Source: Pyrenochaeta sp. MPI-SDFR-AT-0127
Taxonomy: Eukaryota > Ascomycota > Dothideomycetes > Pleosporales > Cucurbitariaceae
Length of the DNA stretch: 64,000 nucleotides
Assembly (NCBI GenBank): GCA_020747015.1
Contig: JAGTJM010000108.1
Span: 1 to 64,000, forward strand
Reading direction: 5' to 3'
Shown in pieces: positions 44,927 through 54,910 of this stretch (its first letter is position 1; each line of letters opens with the position of its first letter). The position numbers were made by a program, and so were the translations under genes. Under the pieces are notes generated by a model. The model ran no database searches and had not been told where the DNA came from. It saw only the letters and a list, made by a program, of their open reading frames with translations.

Positions 44927-46243
44927 CTATGCGTCTCCATTGGCTTGCTGGCTACCTTGGCCAGAATCTTGGCCATAGGAAGCCATTCTGTCTTTGAGCC
45001 AGTCGTTGGTCACATAGCCGTCTTCATCCGTGTCCTGATGCTCTAGATCCCACCCTGAAACGGAAAACTTCATTGTAGACACACAATCTCGGACCTCCCG
45101 CCAATCCAACCCTATGGCCCATCCAGAATCTTCCCATCTCTGCTGCGTCTCGTGATCCCAGTGAGCCCCATCCATGTCTTCTCTTGGTAATTTGTCCAAC
45201 TTAAACGGCAAGATGCGCGGATCTTCAAAGACTTTGCTCCACGGCAGGGCTTTGCGCAGGCGCGACAGGTTGGGCGGACGATTCTCAGGGCTGAATTCTG
45301 CCCAGTTGTCTGCCGCAGTGGCGAAGTCGCATGGCGGACAGTACCTTGCGAGTTCCTCCATGGTCTGCGGAGGTGCCGTCTGCAGAAAGAAGGGCACGGT
45401 GGCGCGCTGGGTGGCTTCCAGCACCGCACGGGGATACGTGCAGCGACAGGGAGATGCATAGCTAGGCAGACCGTCATCGCTGACGCTGAAGATGTCCATG
45501 GCCATTTTTTGATGGCTGCAGTATGGGTTTACATAGAAGAAGTCCAGGGCCCGCTTTGCTTCGAGGCCGCGCAGGTACACTGCAAACGCAACGGTACTGT
45601 TCAGATTGTTCGTCGCGGCTCGGTCGGGATGGAACTTGATGTTGAACTTTCGAAAGGCTTTTAGATAGGCGAGTTTGTTGACGATTGTTGGGGCAATGGG
45701 ATCGGTCATGCCCAGGATGCGAGCAGGAGAATCAGCGTGCATCCATGTTGGCGCATTGCTGCCGCTGAACTGCATTATAATGGATGGCTGTGCGGCCCGG
45801 ACCCGGGCATATTCGTTGTTGATCATCAAGTAGACCGCGCCAGCCAGGGTTGCGGCGGCAATTTGCATGACGGTGCGCTTGAGACGAGGACTGGGCCGCC
45901 AGGCTCTAACGCGAGCAATGCGGCCTTTGCATTGGGAGGCTGTGTTCTGGACGCCATCCAAGATGCGTCTCAGCCACGGCTTTCCTTTGGCCTTTGTCCT
46001 GTTGCTCGTCGCCTTGACATTGGGCGCCTTGTCTGGCCAGGGCTTGCATTTGCTGGGCGGCAGGCTCATTGTTCGCCGGGCCCGAGGTCGCTGGATCGAT
46101 TCCAGCTCAAACCGCACCGAGGCAATGGCATGGCGGTATTCCACGTCGTCTCGGTTCAACGAGTAGTCGGCCCAGAAGCGGTCCCTGTTCGACAGAAGGC
46201 GGTTTGGGTGGATGCCAGTGGGCTTCACGCGCTGCGGAGCCAT
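44927..46243 (-). CDS. Membrane-anchored J-domain-like (DnaJ/Hsp40) protein
   Basis: An uninterrupted minus-strand ORF of 438 codons with ATG at 46,243. After a basic N-terminal region, a hydrophobic helix (VMQIAAATLAGAVYLMI) lies at about residues 125-142. Residues about 175-240 then read as a J-domain: ILGMTDP, helix II with AYLKAFRKFNIKF, the diagnostic HPD at 205-207, and a third helix AVYLRGLEAKRALDFF. J-domains stimulate the ATPase of Hsp70 through HPD. The C-terminal 200 residues, with several Cys (RCTY, RYCPPCDF), are of unknown fold, and the tail is acidic. The loop after HPD is unusual in sequence. The Hsp70 partner and compartment are unknown. Confidence 0.72.
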   Translation of the reverse strand: MAPQRVKPTGIHPNRLLSNRDRFWADYSLNRDDVEYRHAIASVRFELESIQRPRARRTMSLPPSKCKPWPDKAPNVKATSNRTKAKGKPWLRRILDGVQNTASQCKGRIARVRAWRPSPRLKRTVMQIAAATLAGAVYLMINNEYARVRAAQPSIIMQFSGSNAPTWMHADSPARILGMTDPIAPTIVNKLAYLKAFRKFNIKFHPDRAATNNLNSTVAFAVYLRGLEAKRALDFFYVNPYCSHQKMAMDIFSVSDDGLPSYASPCRCTYPRAVLEATQRATVPFFLQTAPPQTMEELARYCPPCDFATAADNWAEFSPENRPPNLSRLRKALPWSKVFEDPRILPFKLDKLPREDMDGAHWDHETQQRWEDSGWAIGLDWREVRDCVSTMKFSVSGWDLEHQDTDEDGYVTNDWLKDRMASYGQDSGQGSQQANGDA

Positions 46244-46643
46244 GTCGGAGATGATTCAATTGTTGCAAGTTGGAAGGTCTGCACCAAATCAGATTAAAGA
46301 CCGTCTCACATGTGATAATTACTCGCGATACTTGAGTCTGTTGTTGGACAGAGCGAGAGCTTGTCTGGTTTATATCATCGAGTGGCGGTCTATGCCTGCT
46401 CTTTGACGGCCAACGCCACTCGTGCGCATGAACCACCTCTTTGTCCGGTCAAAGCCTCTCATTGTTGTCATTCTCTTTGCAGCAGCCGCGGCGCCCCTAC
46501 CTACAAGCAAACAATGTTGCATCACGTCTTGGTCGGGATCGGCAGTCCACATGCACGGCGGCTGGTGTGGGAACCCATTCACACCGCCTCGATCACAAGC
46601 TCAGCAGCAGATTTCCGCAATGTCTACCAGCAACACGCCTGAT

Positions 46644-46722
46644 TGAACATTGTACTGGCTTTGAACAATGTACTGGCTTTGAACAATGTAGTGGCTTTGA
46701 ACAATGTACTGGCTTTGAACAT
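46644..46722. repeat. 18-bp tandem repeat (TGTACTGGCTTTGAACAA)
   Basis: Four near-identical units, differing at single bases, downstream of the coiled-coil gene that ends at 46,786. One unit carries GTAGTGG instead of GTACTGG. No function evident. Confidence 0.93.
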
Positions 46723-46785
46723 GCAATGCATTGACAAAGCACCGTTCCCACGCCTGCACAGTACAAGCTGGCTTCAAGCTACATG

Positions 46786-47862
46786 TCAGCTCCTTGAGGC
46801 AGACAGCCACGACATTAATTCGGCATTCCATTTCTTCATCTCCTCTTCATCTCCTTTGTGATTCTCCACATACTCCCGCCCCTTTACCAGTGCATCCTTT
46901 ATAGCCTTTAGAGTGCGGTTGCCTATCTTGCTGCCAGCCCAATGCGTGCACTCGGACAATTCTTCAATCCCACCAATGACCTCATGCGGCCACTTGATGT
47001 TCTGTGATCGACTCGGAAACTTTTCTTCGACCAAATGCAGGACCGTGTGAATATGCTTGCATTCCTTTTTCAACTCACTGTGGGCTTTCGTATCCGTTCC
47101 GTCCACGTCGACGCTGGTCGCGAGGCACAGGAGCGTGTGATCCATCTGCGTCGATAGGGCTGTGAGTAAAAGAGAAACCTTGCACTTGTCAGATCATCCG
47201 CAGCGAAATTGAACTAGAAAGAATTGACTTGCGCCCTCATTCGTTATCTCAGATTGGTCATCCGTCTGTTTGATCAAAGGGTCGGGCTGCGGGGACAGCG
47301 TCTCCACCGACTCGTGTAATCCCGGGCCCGGCGACTGAGTTTCTGTTTGCGTAGAGGAGTCAGAGTGAGCCACCGCAATCTTTTCGTCCCCAACTTTTCG
47401 CTCCAGCTGCGCAATCTTGTCTTGCAGCTCTTGAATTTGGCTTGCCATGGTGGCTACCTTGGCCGACTCATGGTTGAATCGTTGCTCAGCGGTTCTGGCC
47501 CTGGTGTCTGCCCTCTGAACTCGCGTGTTGTTGCTTTCCCCGTTTGCCGTGTCCTTGGGGAGTTGCGCGTTCACACGGTCCCACTCTATTTGCAGGCTTA
47601 TTTTATGAATTTGAGCAAACATGGCACATAGCGACGCATCTGACTCATCCAAATCTGCCTCAAGATATGCTGATGCAGCTGCCGTTGCCTCCTTTTCATG
47701 TATGGATGGAGCGGTCTGCGCATTCAACTCTTTCGCCTTGGCAAGCTCGCCTCTCAGCTCATCGTTCTTGCGAAGCGTATCTTCAGCCAACTCTTGCATG
47801 TACTTGAAAGTGACATCGTTGGCGTGAAGAAGGGCACGGGCCTTTGCGTTGTCGTCGTCCAT
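46786..47862 (-). CDS. Hypothetical coiled-coil protein, two exons
   Basis: The two open stretches here join into one gene: exons 47,862-47,229 and 47,159-46,786. The 69-nt intron has GTCAAT, ATCTGACAAG and CTCACAG signals. The phases agree (1 plus 2) and the product has 335 residues. The N-terminal two thirds is coiled coil (ELAEDTLRKNDELRGELAKA, QIQELQDKIAQLERKV). The C-terminal part (HTLLCLATSVDVDG, KWPHEVIGGIEELSECTHW) is a separate small domain I do not recognise. A GC donor (GCAAGT) just upstream at 47,232-47,227 would not keep the frame. KNDELR is shared with the coiled-coil gene at 33 kb. Confidence 0.62.
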
Positions 47863-48167
47863 TGCAGTGTCTCTACGGGCGAGTCGCTGTAACCGTCATT
47901 TCACGGATCAGAGGGGCGGTGAGCGTGTTTCGTGTTGGTGCAAGAAGCCATGGCACAGCTCCGAGCCCAAATACCGGTTGATTCACGGCTTGTGCGCCTA
48001 CCGATGCGGCTTCCCGTCTCTGCGCCGATGGCCGGCTGGATGCTGGCCAACAATGCAATGTGCCGCGGCCAGACGACCACGCTCCACAGGCCTGTGTCCC
48101 GTTGAGCTGGGCGGGAGTGCGGCAAGAAGTCTCATGCTCCTTGGTGGTGACACTCTGTCTCGTAGCA
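47863..48167. other. Divergent intergenic region
   Basis: Separates the start of the coiled-coil gene (minus) from that of the polytopic membrane protein (plus), so it should hold both promoters. Open frames cross it but without credible starts. No motif stands out. Confidence 0.4.
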
Positions 48168-49094
48168 ATGAAAGCAGGAGCCTGCGTGCGTGAAGTGGAG
48201 CGACTTATTAGAGGGCGACAGGCCTGGCGTGCTGGAGCGGCCACCACCTGGGTAGTTGTCGACTGCACGACTCCGCCGCTCAGCATGACGCAGTCGTACG
48301 TTATCGAGCTCGAACCCGCCACGGTCGACACGACGTGCCCCCGGAGCGCGGCGAACAACAAAGACGATGAGACGAAGCCGCAGCAGCAAAGGCAAGGGGC
48401 GTGCAATCAGGTGACAGCGACCGCAACAGTCAGGGTGACGGAGGTTGCCACCGTGACCGTGATACAGGGGCCGGACGGGCTCCCGACGAGCATAACCACG
48501 GCTACGAGCAGCCCAGTCGTCACCCAGCTCACCCCTTCCATGCACTATACGGTGGAACTCTCCAGCGGAGTCGTGCTCGCCCTTCTTGCGCTCGTCTTTG
48601 TGGGCTCTTTGGTGTGGCTCGCCACCTTCTGGCGTGGGTGCGTGGCCGTTCTTTGTCTGTTCCTTTATGCTCTTGAAAGGCATGCTGACAAGCCACATAG
48701 CAAGAGCGCCTTTCGCACCTTGTGTCTCCTGTGGCCAACCTTTGTCCCGTCTGCCCTCATCTTCTGGCTGATGCCGCAGCTGCAGGCGCTCGACCATGGA
48801 TGGGCGCCCAGCCACGTGCTCCTGTACATGGTCGCGGCGACGTCCTTGCTCGCTGCCTGTCTGCTGGTGGCGGATGTTACCGGCGTGACCACGCTCATCT
48901 ACGAGCTGGTGCGCGTACTGAGCCGATGGAGAAATGCTGAGGGATGGAGGTTTGGTTGGGGCTGGACGCGAGAGAAGCCGCACGCCCGGCCCCGAGACAC
49001 ACTCGAGGGTGCTGACCAGGTGCTTGGTTATAAGTTGGCGGCTCCAGGCGATGTTCTGCCGGGGCTTAAGCCTCAATATGGACGCTATATGTAG
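48168..49094 (+). CDS. Hypothetical polytopic membrane protein with Thr/Val-rich ectodomain
   Basis: 308 codons from ATG 48,168; the in-frame ATG at 48,282 would give 270 residues and is equally plausible. The N-terminal part is rich in Thr and Val (NQVTATATVRVTEVATVTVI), as in fungal wall-facing stalks. Then come four hydrophobic segments: VVLALLALVFVGSLVWLA, VAVLCLFLYAL, FVPSALIFWLMPQL and LYMVAATSLLAACLLVADV. A cytosolic tail follows. No family recognised. It is divergent from the coiled-coil gene at 47,862 across about 300 bp. A plus-strand (GGT)n run lies just after its stop. Confidence 0.6.
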   Translation: MKAGACVREVERLIRGRQAWRAGAATTWVVVDCTTPPLSMTQSYVIELEPATVDTTCPRSAANNKDDETKPQQQRQGACNQVTATATVRVTEVATVTVIQGPDGLPTSITTATSSPVVTQLTPSMHYTVELSSGVVLALLALVFVGSLVWLATFWRGCVAVLCLFLYALERHADKPHSKSAFRTLCLLWPTFVPSALIFWLMPQLQALDHGWAPSHVLLYMVAATSLLAACLLVADVTGVTTLIYELVRVLSRWRNAEGWRFGWGWTREKPHARPRDTLEGADQVLGYKLAAPGDVLPGLKPQYGRYM

Positions 49095-49189
49095 GAAGTG
49101 TGGGATGGGTGGTGGTGGTGGTGGTAGTAGTAGCAGTTGGGAGTTTGACCTTTCTGGCAAGAAAGAGTACCTATTAAGAATTCCAGCAT

Positions 49190-51190
49190 TTAGTTATATC
49201 TTCTACCACGTGCCCTTATTAGACCCGTTTATCGTACCTAGTATAGTACTTAGGGATAAATATTACCCTACTTATAACCTTTATTAAAATATTTATTATA
49301 GCTACTACTATATATTTATAATATATTTTAGCTATTAGATATAGTTATATAATATCTTCTATATATAATTATATAGTATAATAAAAGTCTTCTACTATCT
49401 ATAGAAGAAAATTCTATATATAGTAAAATAGATACTAAATAGTTATCTTTTATAACTTTCTATCTATAGCTATTAAATAGAGTATTATAGATAAATTTTT
49501 AATAAATTTATTCTATTATAACTCTAGATTAGAAATAGATAAATAGAATAGTATAGATATTTAATATAGCTAGTTTAGATAAATACTAAGAGTATACTTA
49601 GAAAACTTAATAGATAGTAATATAATTCTATAGAATCTTATATTTTTCTAAAGTATTTCTAATATTATTTTAATTTTATAATATATTTTAATAGTAGTAA
49701 ATTAAAAAAGAATTATATATTTCTAAGAATATTAGTATAATATATAATATCTTAAGTTTATAAAGTATAAATAAATAATAAGTAGAAAAGAATTATAGTA
49801 TACTCTATTACTAGCTATATTATATAGCTATTTATTATAAGTAGTTTTCTAAAATTAAAAAAAAGAAGTAGAAAATAAATTTATTAATAGTTATAAGTAG
49901 AATTTACTATATTTACTAATTAGTATTATTTTTTTATATTTATAGTTTTCTTCTACTATATATTCTACTATTTTAAGTATAATTATTATAATTATCTCTA
50001 TAATGTACTAGTATACTATTATATAGTATAATTATTCTAGATATCTATACTAAATAAAGCTAACTATCTAAAGTAAAGCTTATAAAACTTAGTATATAAA
50101 GAAATAGAAGATTTTAAAATTTAATTATAGAATAATATATACTATTTAGTAAATCTATTTATAATTATTTTATTCTAAAAAAGCTATAAAAATAGAGAAA
50201 AGCTAAAAGTAGTAATAGTATTATACTATTATATAGTATAGTTATCTTAGATAGCTATACTAGATATATACTAAATAGATTAAAATAATACTAATAAATC
50301 TTTATATATAAAAAGATTAATAATCTTATAAATATTATTACTAGAATATAATATATTAGATAGTAAATCTTATTTTAATAATTTTATTCTCTTTATTTAT
50401 AACTAGTTTTTATTATTCTAGTTATACTAGTATTTATCTAAAGAAAGTAATTAGCTATAATTCTTTTATTTATATAGTATTAGTAGATATATATTATTCT
50501 AAGCTTATAAAGAAATTTTAAAATCTAGTATTATAGAATTAGATTCTAAAGCTACTAGTATTAAAAATAGTTATTATAAACTAGCTCTATAGTAAAATAC
50601 TTATAGATAAAAATAGATAGTATTTAGTTTCTTATAGAAGTCTATAGAAGGATACTACTCCTTTTATTCTTATATATAGAAGAGGCTTTAAAGTCTAGCC
50701 TCTTTTAGTCTTCTTCCTTAATACTTTCTTTAGCTTAGGTTTTACCTAAGTCTATTATAATAGTTAAAGAATACTATAAAAATATATATATTAGTTAAGA
50801 ATTAACTTTTAATATTTTAGTTTATAGACTTATATATTCTATTTAAATCTATATTTTATATTATTAGCTATATACTTTAGAATTCTAGTTAGTTATAGAA
50901 GCTTTTCTATTCTAAGTACTAATATTTTTTTTAAATAATATATTAAGAAGAAACTAAATTACTTTCTAGAAGAAGCTAAAATTTCTTATCTAATAAAATA
51001 AATATAGATTTTAACTTAGTTATCTTATTATTTCTTATCTAGAATAAGCTATACTAGTATCTACCTAAAGAGATTAATTATCTATATTTCTTCTACTTCT
51101 ATCTAATAGATATATAGTTATATAGTAAGCTATAAGGCTTCTTAATTTAATTTATTTTACTCTTTATTTTTTATATATTATACTACTACT
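49190..51190. repeat. Second AT-rich, RIP-like block
   Basis: About 2 kb of extremely AT-rich sequence (visibly richer than the 1-13 kb block). It has almost no CpA/TpG, many TATA/TAGTA words and no ORF of note. I could not detect a transposon family by translation. It begins within 100 bp of the end of the membrane-protein gene and ends about 290 bp before the ValRS start, with sharp borders on both sides. Confidence 0.85.
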
Positions 51191-51478
51191 ATAGGTACTA
51201 TTATAAGACGCGTTAATTGCGTACCTTAGCTACGCAGGCCTATATTCATAGCTGGATAACGTGGTGCCTCCTCTGTTGGCTATCTTACCACGGGACGTTA
51301 GTGTACGCGGAGCTCGTATTTTCTGAGCACTAGGCCGCCACTGGAAATTGCGGGAAGCCTAGCGCCCCGAGAATACGAGGTCTTGGTACTTTGGTAGAGG
51401 CTCGCTTAGCGGTTGGCGCCAGAGTCACGCCCGTGCCTATCAGCAACAAATCACGGCTACGGCTCTATCTTCTTACTC
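51191..51478. promoter_or_regulatory. Promoter/5' region of the valyl-tRNA synthetase
   Basis: Normal composition resumes here. The interval is the only room for the ValRS promoter and leader. The synthetase frame is open back to 51,413, but the first ATG is at 51,479. Confidence 0.4.
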
Positions 51479-54400
51479 ATGCCCCCCCGCCTACACGCAC
51501 TGCGCGTCCTCCCCACCCCAACGCCAGTCTCCAGGCTGCTGCTTCCATCCACACCCGCTCCAAAACCTTGCCTGACACCGTCACGGCCGCTGCCGCCACT
51601 TGCACACCCACGAGGGCGGTCCACCATGGCGCCCACTGCAGCAGAAGAGACGACGGGTCTCGTGACTGGCGCCCCGCCCACGCCCGCTGACTCCCTCAAG
51701 AACAGGCTCGTTGGCTTGGCAGCCTCGGATACCGCCGGCCAGAGCACACGCAACATGGACGGAGACCAGCACACTGCGAACAAGGTGAAGACGGCGAAGG
51801 AGCTCGACAAGGAACGCAAGAAGGCCGAGAAAGACGCAAAGTTCCAGGCAAAGAAGAAGGCACAGGCGCGGCCAGCGGGCCCAGACGGCAAACACAGGAA
51901 AGAAAAGGCAAAGGACGAGAGCGTGCTGCCTGCCTATGTCGAGGAGACGAAGAAGGGCGACAAGAAGCTGCTGAAGAGCCTCGACGACCCGCACCACAAG
52001 GCATATCGCCCGGCCGTCGTCGAGAGCGCGTGGTACGACTGGTGGGAGTCGCAGGGATTCTTCCAGCCTGAATTCACCAGCGAGGGCAAGGCCAAGGCGA
52101 AGGGCACCTTTGTGGTCCCCATACCGCCGCCCAATGTCACGGGGAAGCTCCACTGCGGCCACGCCCTCGCCACGTCGATCCAGGACCTGCTTGTTCGCTG
52201 GCACAGAATGCAAGGCTACACCACGCTCTATCTCCCAGGCTGCGACCACGCCGCCATTGCCACGCAGGCCGTCGTCGAGAACATGCTGTGGCGCCGCCAC
52301 GGGCAGACGAGACACGACCTCGGCCGCGCCAGCTTTCTCGAGTCCACCGTGGCGTGGGTGGACGAGTACAAGGGCAACATCACCCGCGTGCTGAAGCGAC
52401 TGGGCGGCAGCTTCGACTGGACGCGCGAGGCCTTCACCATGGACGCAAACCTGTCGGCCGCCGTGACCGAGGTGTTTGTGCGCATGCACGACGACGGCCT
52501 CATCTACAGGGACACGCGCATCGTGAACTGGAGCACCAAGCTCAGCACGGCGCTGTCGACGCTCGAGGTCGACAACACGGAGCTGGCGGGCCGCACGCTG
52601 CTCGACGTGCCCGGCTACGACCGCAAGATTGAATTCGGCACCCTGACGCACTTCAAGTACCCCATCGACGGCACCAGCGAGTTCGTCCAGGTGGCGACGA
52701 CCCGCCCCGAGACGATACTGGGCGACACGGCCATCGCCGTGCACCCAAGCGATGCGCGCTACACGCACCTGGTGGGGCGGCATGCGAGGCACCCTTTCCT
52801 GGATCGTCTGCTGCCGATTGTCGCTGACGACTATGTCGACCCAGCGTTCGGCACCGGCGCCGTCAAGATCACGCCCGCCCACGACCCAAATGACTTTGCG
52901 CTGGGCAAACGCCACAAGCTCGCCTTTGTCAACATCCTCAACGACAACGGCACGATGAACAAGAATGCCGGCCGGTTTGCGGGCCACAAGCGGTTCGACG
53001 TGCGGTCCTCGGTCACGCAAGCGCTGGCCGAGCTGGGGCTCTTTGTGAAGAAGGAGGACAATCCCATGTCGGTGCCCCTTTGCTCGCGGAGCAAGGATGT
53101 CATTGAGCCGGTCATCAAGCCCCAGTGGTACATGAAGATGAAGGGCCTCGCGGAGCCTGCCATCCAGGCTGTCCGGAACGGAGACATCAAAATCATTCCC
53201 GCCAGCTCGGAAAAGGTCTACTACCACTGGATGGAGAATGTCAACGACTGGTGTCTCTCGCGCCAGCTGTGGTTCGGCCACCAGTGCCCGGCATACTTTG
53301 TCCGCATCGACGGCGAGGCCACGGACGGCGATGGTGCGGATGGCGACCGGTGGGTGGCCGGGCGCACAGAGGAGGAGGCGCGCTCCAAGGCGGAAGCCAG
53401 GTTCCCAGGCGCCAAAGTCACGCTGGAGAGAGACCCAGACGTGCTAGACACGTGGTTTAGCGCGGGTCTCTGGCCGTTCAGCACGCTGGGCTGGCCAAAG
53501 GACACGCACGACATGCAGACGCTGTTCCCCACGTCTGTCCTGGAGACTGGCTGGGACATTCTCTTCTTCTGGGTCGCGCGCATGATCTTCTTCTCGCTGT
53601 ACCTCACGGGCAAAGTGCCCTTCAAGGAAGTGTACTGCCACTCCCTTATCCGGGACTCAGAAGGCAGGAAGATGTCCAAGTCACTCGGCAATGTCATTGA
53701 CCCCATCGACATCATGGAGGGGATATCGCTGCCGGCGCTGCATAAAAAACTCCGCACGGGAAACCTCGACCCCAAAGAGCTCAAGGCCGCGGAGAAGTAC
53801 CAGAACACGGCATTCCCCAAAGGCATTCCAGAGTGCGGCGCAGACGCCCTTCGCATGGCGCTGATTGGATACACGACGGGCGGCGGCGACATCTCGTTTG
53901 ACACAAACGTGATCTACGCCTACCGCCGGTTCTGCAACAAGATGTACCAGGCCACCAAGTATGCCCTCGGGCGTCTTGACGGCTTCACGCCCCGCGCCGC
54001 CATCACAAAGTCGGGCAGCGAGAGTCTGGCCGAGCGATGGATCCTCCACAAGCTGACGACGTGCGCGAAGCTGATCAACGAGCGGCTCACGCAGCGTGAG
54101 TTCTCCCACTCGACGCAGGTCGCCCACAAGTACTTCCTCGAGTGCGTGTGCGACACGTTCATCGAGAACTCAAAGGCCATCTTCGACGAGGGCACCGAAG
54201 CACAGAAGGAGTCGGCCAGGCAGACGCTCTACACTGCGATCGAGGGGGGCCTCACCATGGTGCACCATTTTATGCCGTTTCTGACGGAGGAGCTGTGGCA
54301 ACGTCTGCCGCGACGAGAGGGCGACAAGACGCCATCCATCACCGTTGCCGCCTATCCCGAGTGGAACGAGGCTTTTGACGACCCAGCCGCCCAGGCCGAG

Positions 54401-54910
54401 TACGAAGTGCTCGTGGATGCCTCCAAGGGCATTCGGTCGCTCGCCGCCGAGTACAAGCTGCAAGCGAGCACGCAGGCCTACATCCAGGCGCTTGACGACG
54501 CGACGCACAAGACGCTCACGACACGCACTTCCCTCGCCTCCATCCGCTCGCTCGCCGGCAAAGCGATGCGCGAAATCTCCTGTCTCGACATCCTTGCGCC
54601 CTCAGACCCCGCCCCCACAGGCTGTGCCGTCTACACGGTCGGCTCTACCGTCACCGTCTTCCTGGACATCAAAGGACACGTCGACATGGACACGGAAATC
54701 GCCCACGCCCTGGCCAAGCTGCACAAGGCGACAGAAGCCGTCGCCAGCCAGACGAAGACGATGGCTGTCCCAGACTACCAGGACAAGGTCAGCGATGCAG
54801 TCAAGGAGGGCGACAGGGAGCGGCTGAAGGCGGCAGAAGCAGAGCGTAGGAACCTGCAGCGCAGCATCGAGCAGTTTGAGCAATTGAGGTTGTCGACTGG
54901 GGTGGCGTAG
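51479..54910 (+). CDS. Valyl-tRNA synthetase, mitochondrial and cytosolic forms
   Basis: Charges tRNA-Val with valine (class I synthetase). An intronless ORF gives 1,143 residues from ATG 51,479 or 1,094 from ATG 51,626 (CCACCATGG). The extra 49 residues are rich in Arg, Pro and Ser with no acids, as in a mitochondrial presequence, which matches the known fungal use of two starts in one ValRS gene. In short-form numbering there is a Lys-rich N-terminal extension (30-80), the HIGH-type signature NVTGKLHCGHA near 170-180, and the editing domain with TRPETILGDTAIAVHP and FGTGAVKITPAHDPND. KMSKS sits in GRKMSKSLGNVIDP near 681-694, followed by the anticodon-binding region and a C-terminal coiled-coil arm. 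Oddities: DHAAIATQ where the family has DHAGIATQ, and LWFGH where LWWGH is usual. It lies 0.9 kb from a biosynthetic gene set. The equivalent yeast gene is VAS1. Confidence 0.95.
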   Translation: MPPRLHALRVLPTPTPVSRLLLPSTPAPKPCLTPSRPLPPLAHPRGRSTMAPTAAEETTGLVTGAPPTPADSLKNRLVGLAASDTAGQSTRNMDGDQHTANKVKTAKELDKERKKAEKDAKFQAKKKAQARPAGPDGKHRKEKAKDESVLPAYVEETKKGDKKLLKSLDDPHHKAYRPAVVESAWYDWWESQGFFQPEFTSEGKAKAKGTFVVPIPPPNVTGKLHCGHALATSIQDLLVRWHRMQGYTTLYLPGCDHAAIATQAVVENMLWRRHGQTRHDLGRASFLESTVAWVDEYKGNITRVLKRLGGSFDWTREAFTMDANLSAAVTEVFVRMHDDGLIYRDTRIVNWSTKLSTALSTLEVDNTELAGRTLLDVPGYDRKIEFGTLTHFKYPIDGTSEFVQVATTRPETILGDTAIAVHPSDARYTHLVGRHARHPFLDRLLPIVADDYVDPAFGTGAVKITPAHDPNDFALGKRHKLAFVNILNDNGTMNKNAGRFAGHKRFDVRSSVTQALAELGLFVKKEDNPMSVPLCSRSKDVIEPVIKPQWYMKMKGLAEPAIQAVRNGDIKIIPASSEKVYYHWMENVNDWCLSRQLWFGHQCPAYFVRIDGEATDGDGADGDRWVAGRTEEEARSKAEARFPGAKVTLERDPDVLDTWFSAGLWPFSTLGWPKDTHDMQTLFPTSVLETGWDILFFWVARMIFFSLYLTGKVPFKEVYCHSLIRDSEGRKMSKSLGNVIDPIDIMEGISLPALHKKLRTGNLDPKELKAAEKYQNTAFPKGIPECGADALRMALIGYTTGGGDISFDTNVIYAYRRFCNKMYQATKYALGRLDGFTPRAAITKSGSESLAERWILHKLTTCAKLINERLTQREFSHSTQVAHKYFLECVCDTFIENSKAIFDEGTEAQKESARQTLYTAIEGGLTMVHHFMPFLTEELWQRLPRREGDKTPSITVAAYPEWNEAFDDPAAQAEYEVLVDASKGIRSLAAEYKLQASTQAYIQALDDATHKTLTTRTSLASIRSLAGKAMREISCLDILAPSDPAPTGCAVYTVGSTVTVFLDIKGHVDMDTEIAHALAKLHKATEAVASQTKTMAVPDYQDKVSDAVKEGDRERLKAAEAERRNLQRSIEQFEQLRLSTGVA

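Noticed and set aside
47227..47232. GC-AG intron (donor GCAAGT) in the coiled-coil gene.
   Set aside because: It would join the exons out of phase; the GT two bases downstream within the same word keeps the frame.
51581..53281. 566-codon minus-strand ORF over the ValRS gene.
   Set aside because: Antisense shadow in GC-rich codon-biased DNA; the plus strand encodes unmistakable ValRS motifs.
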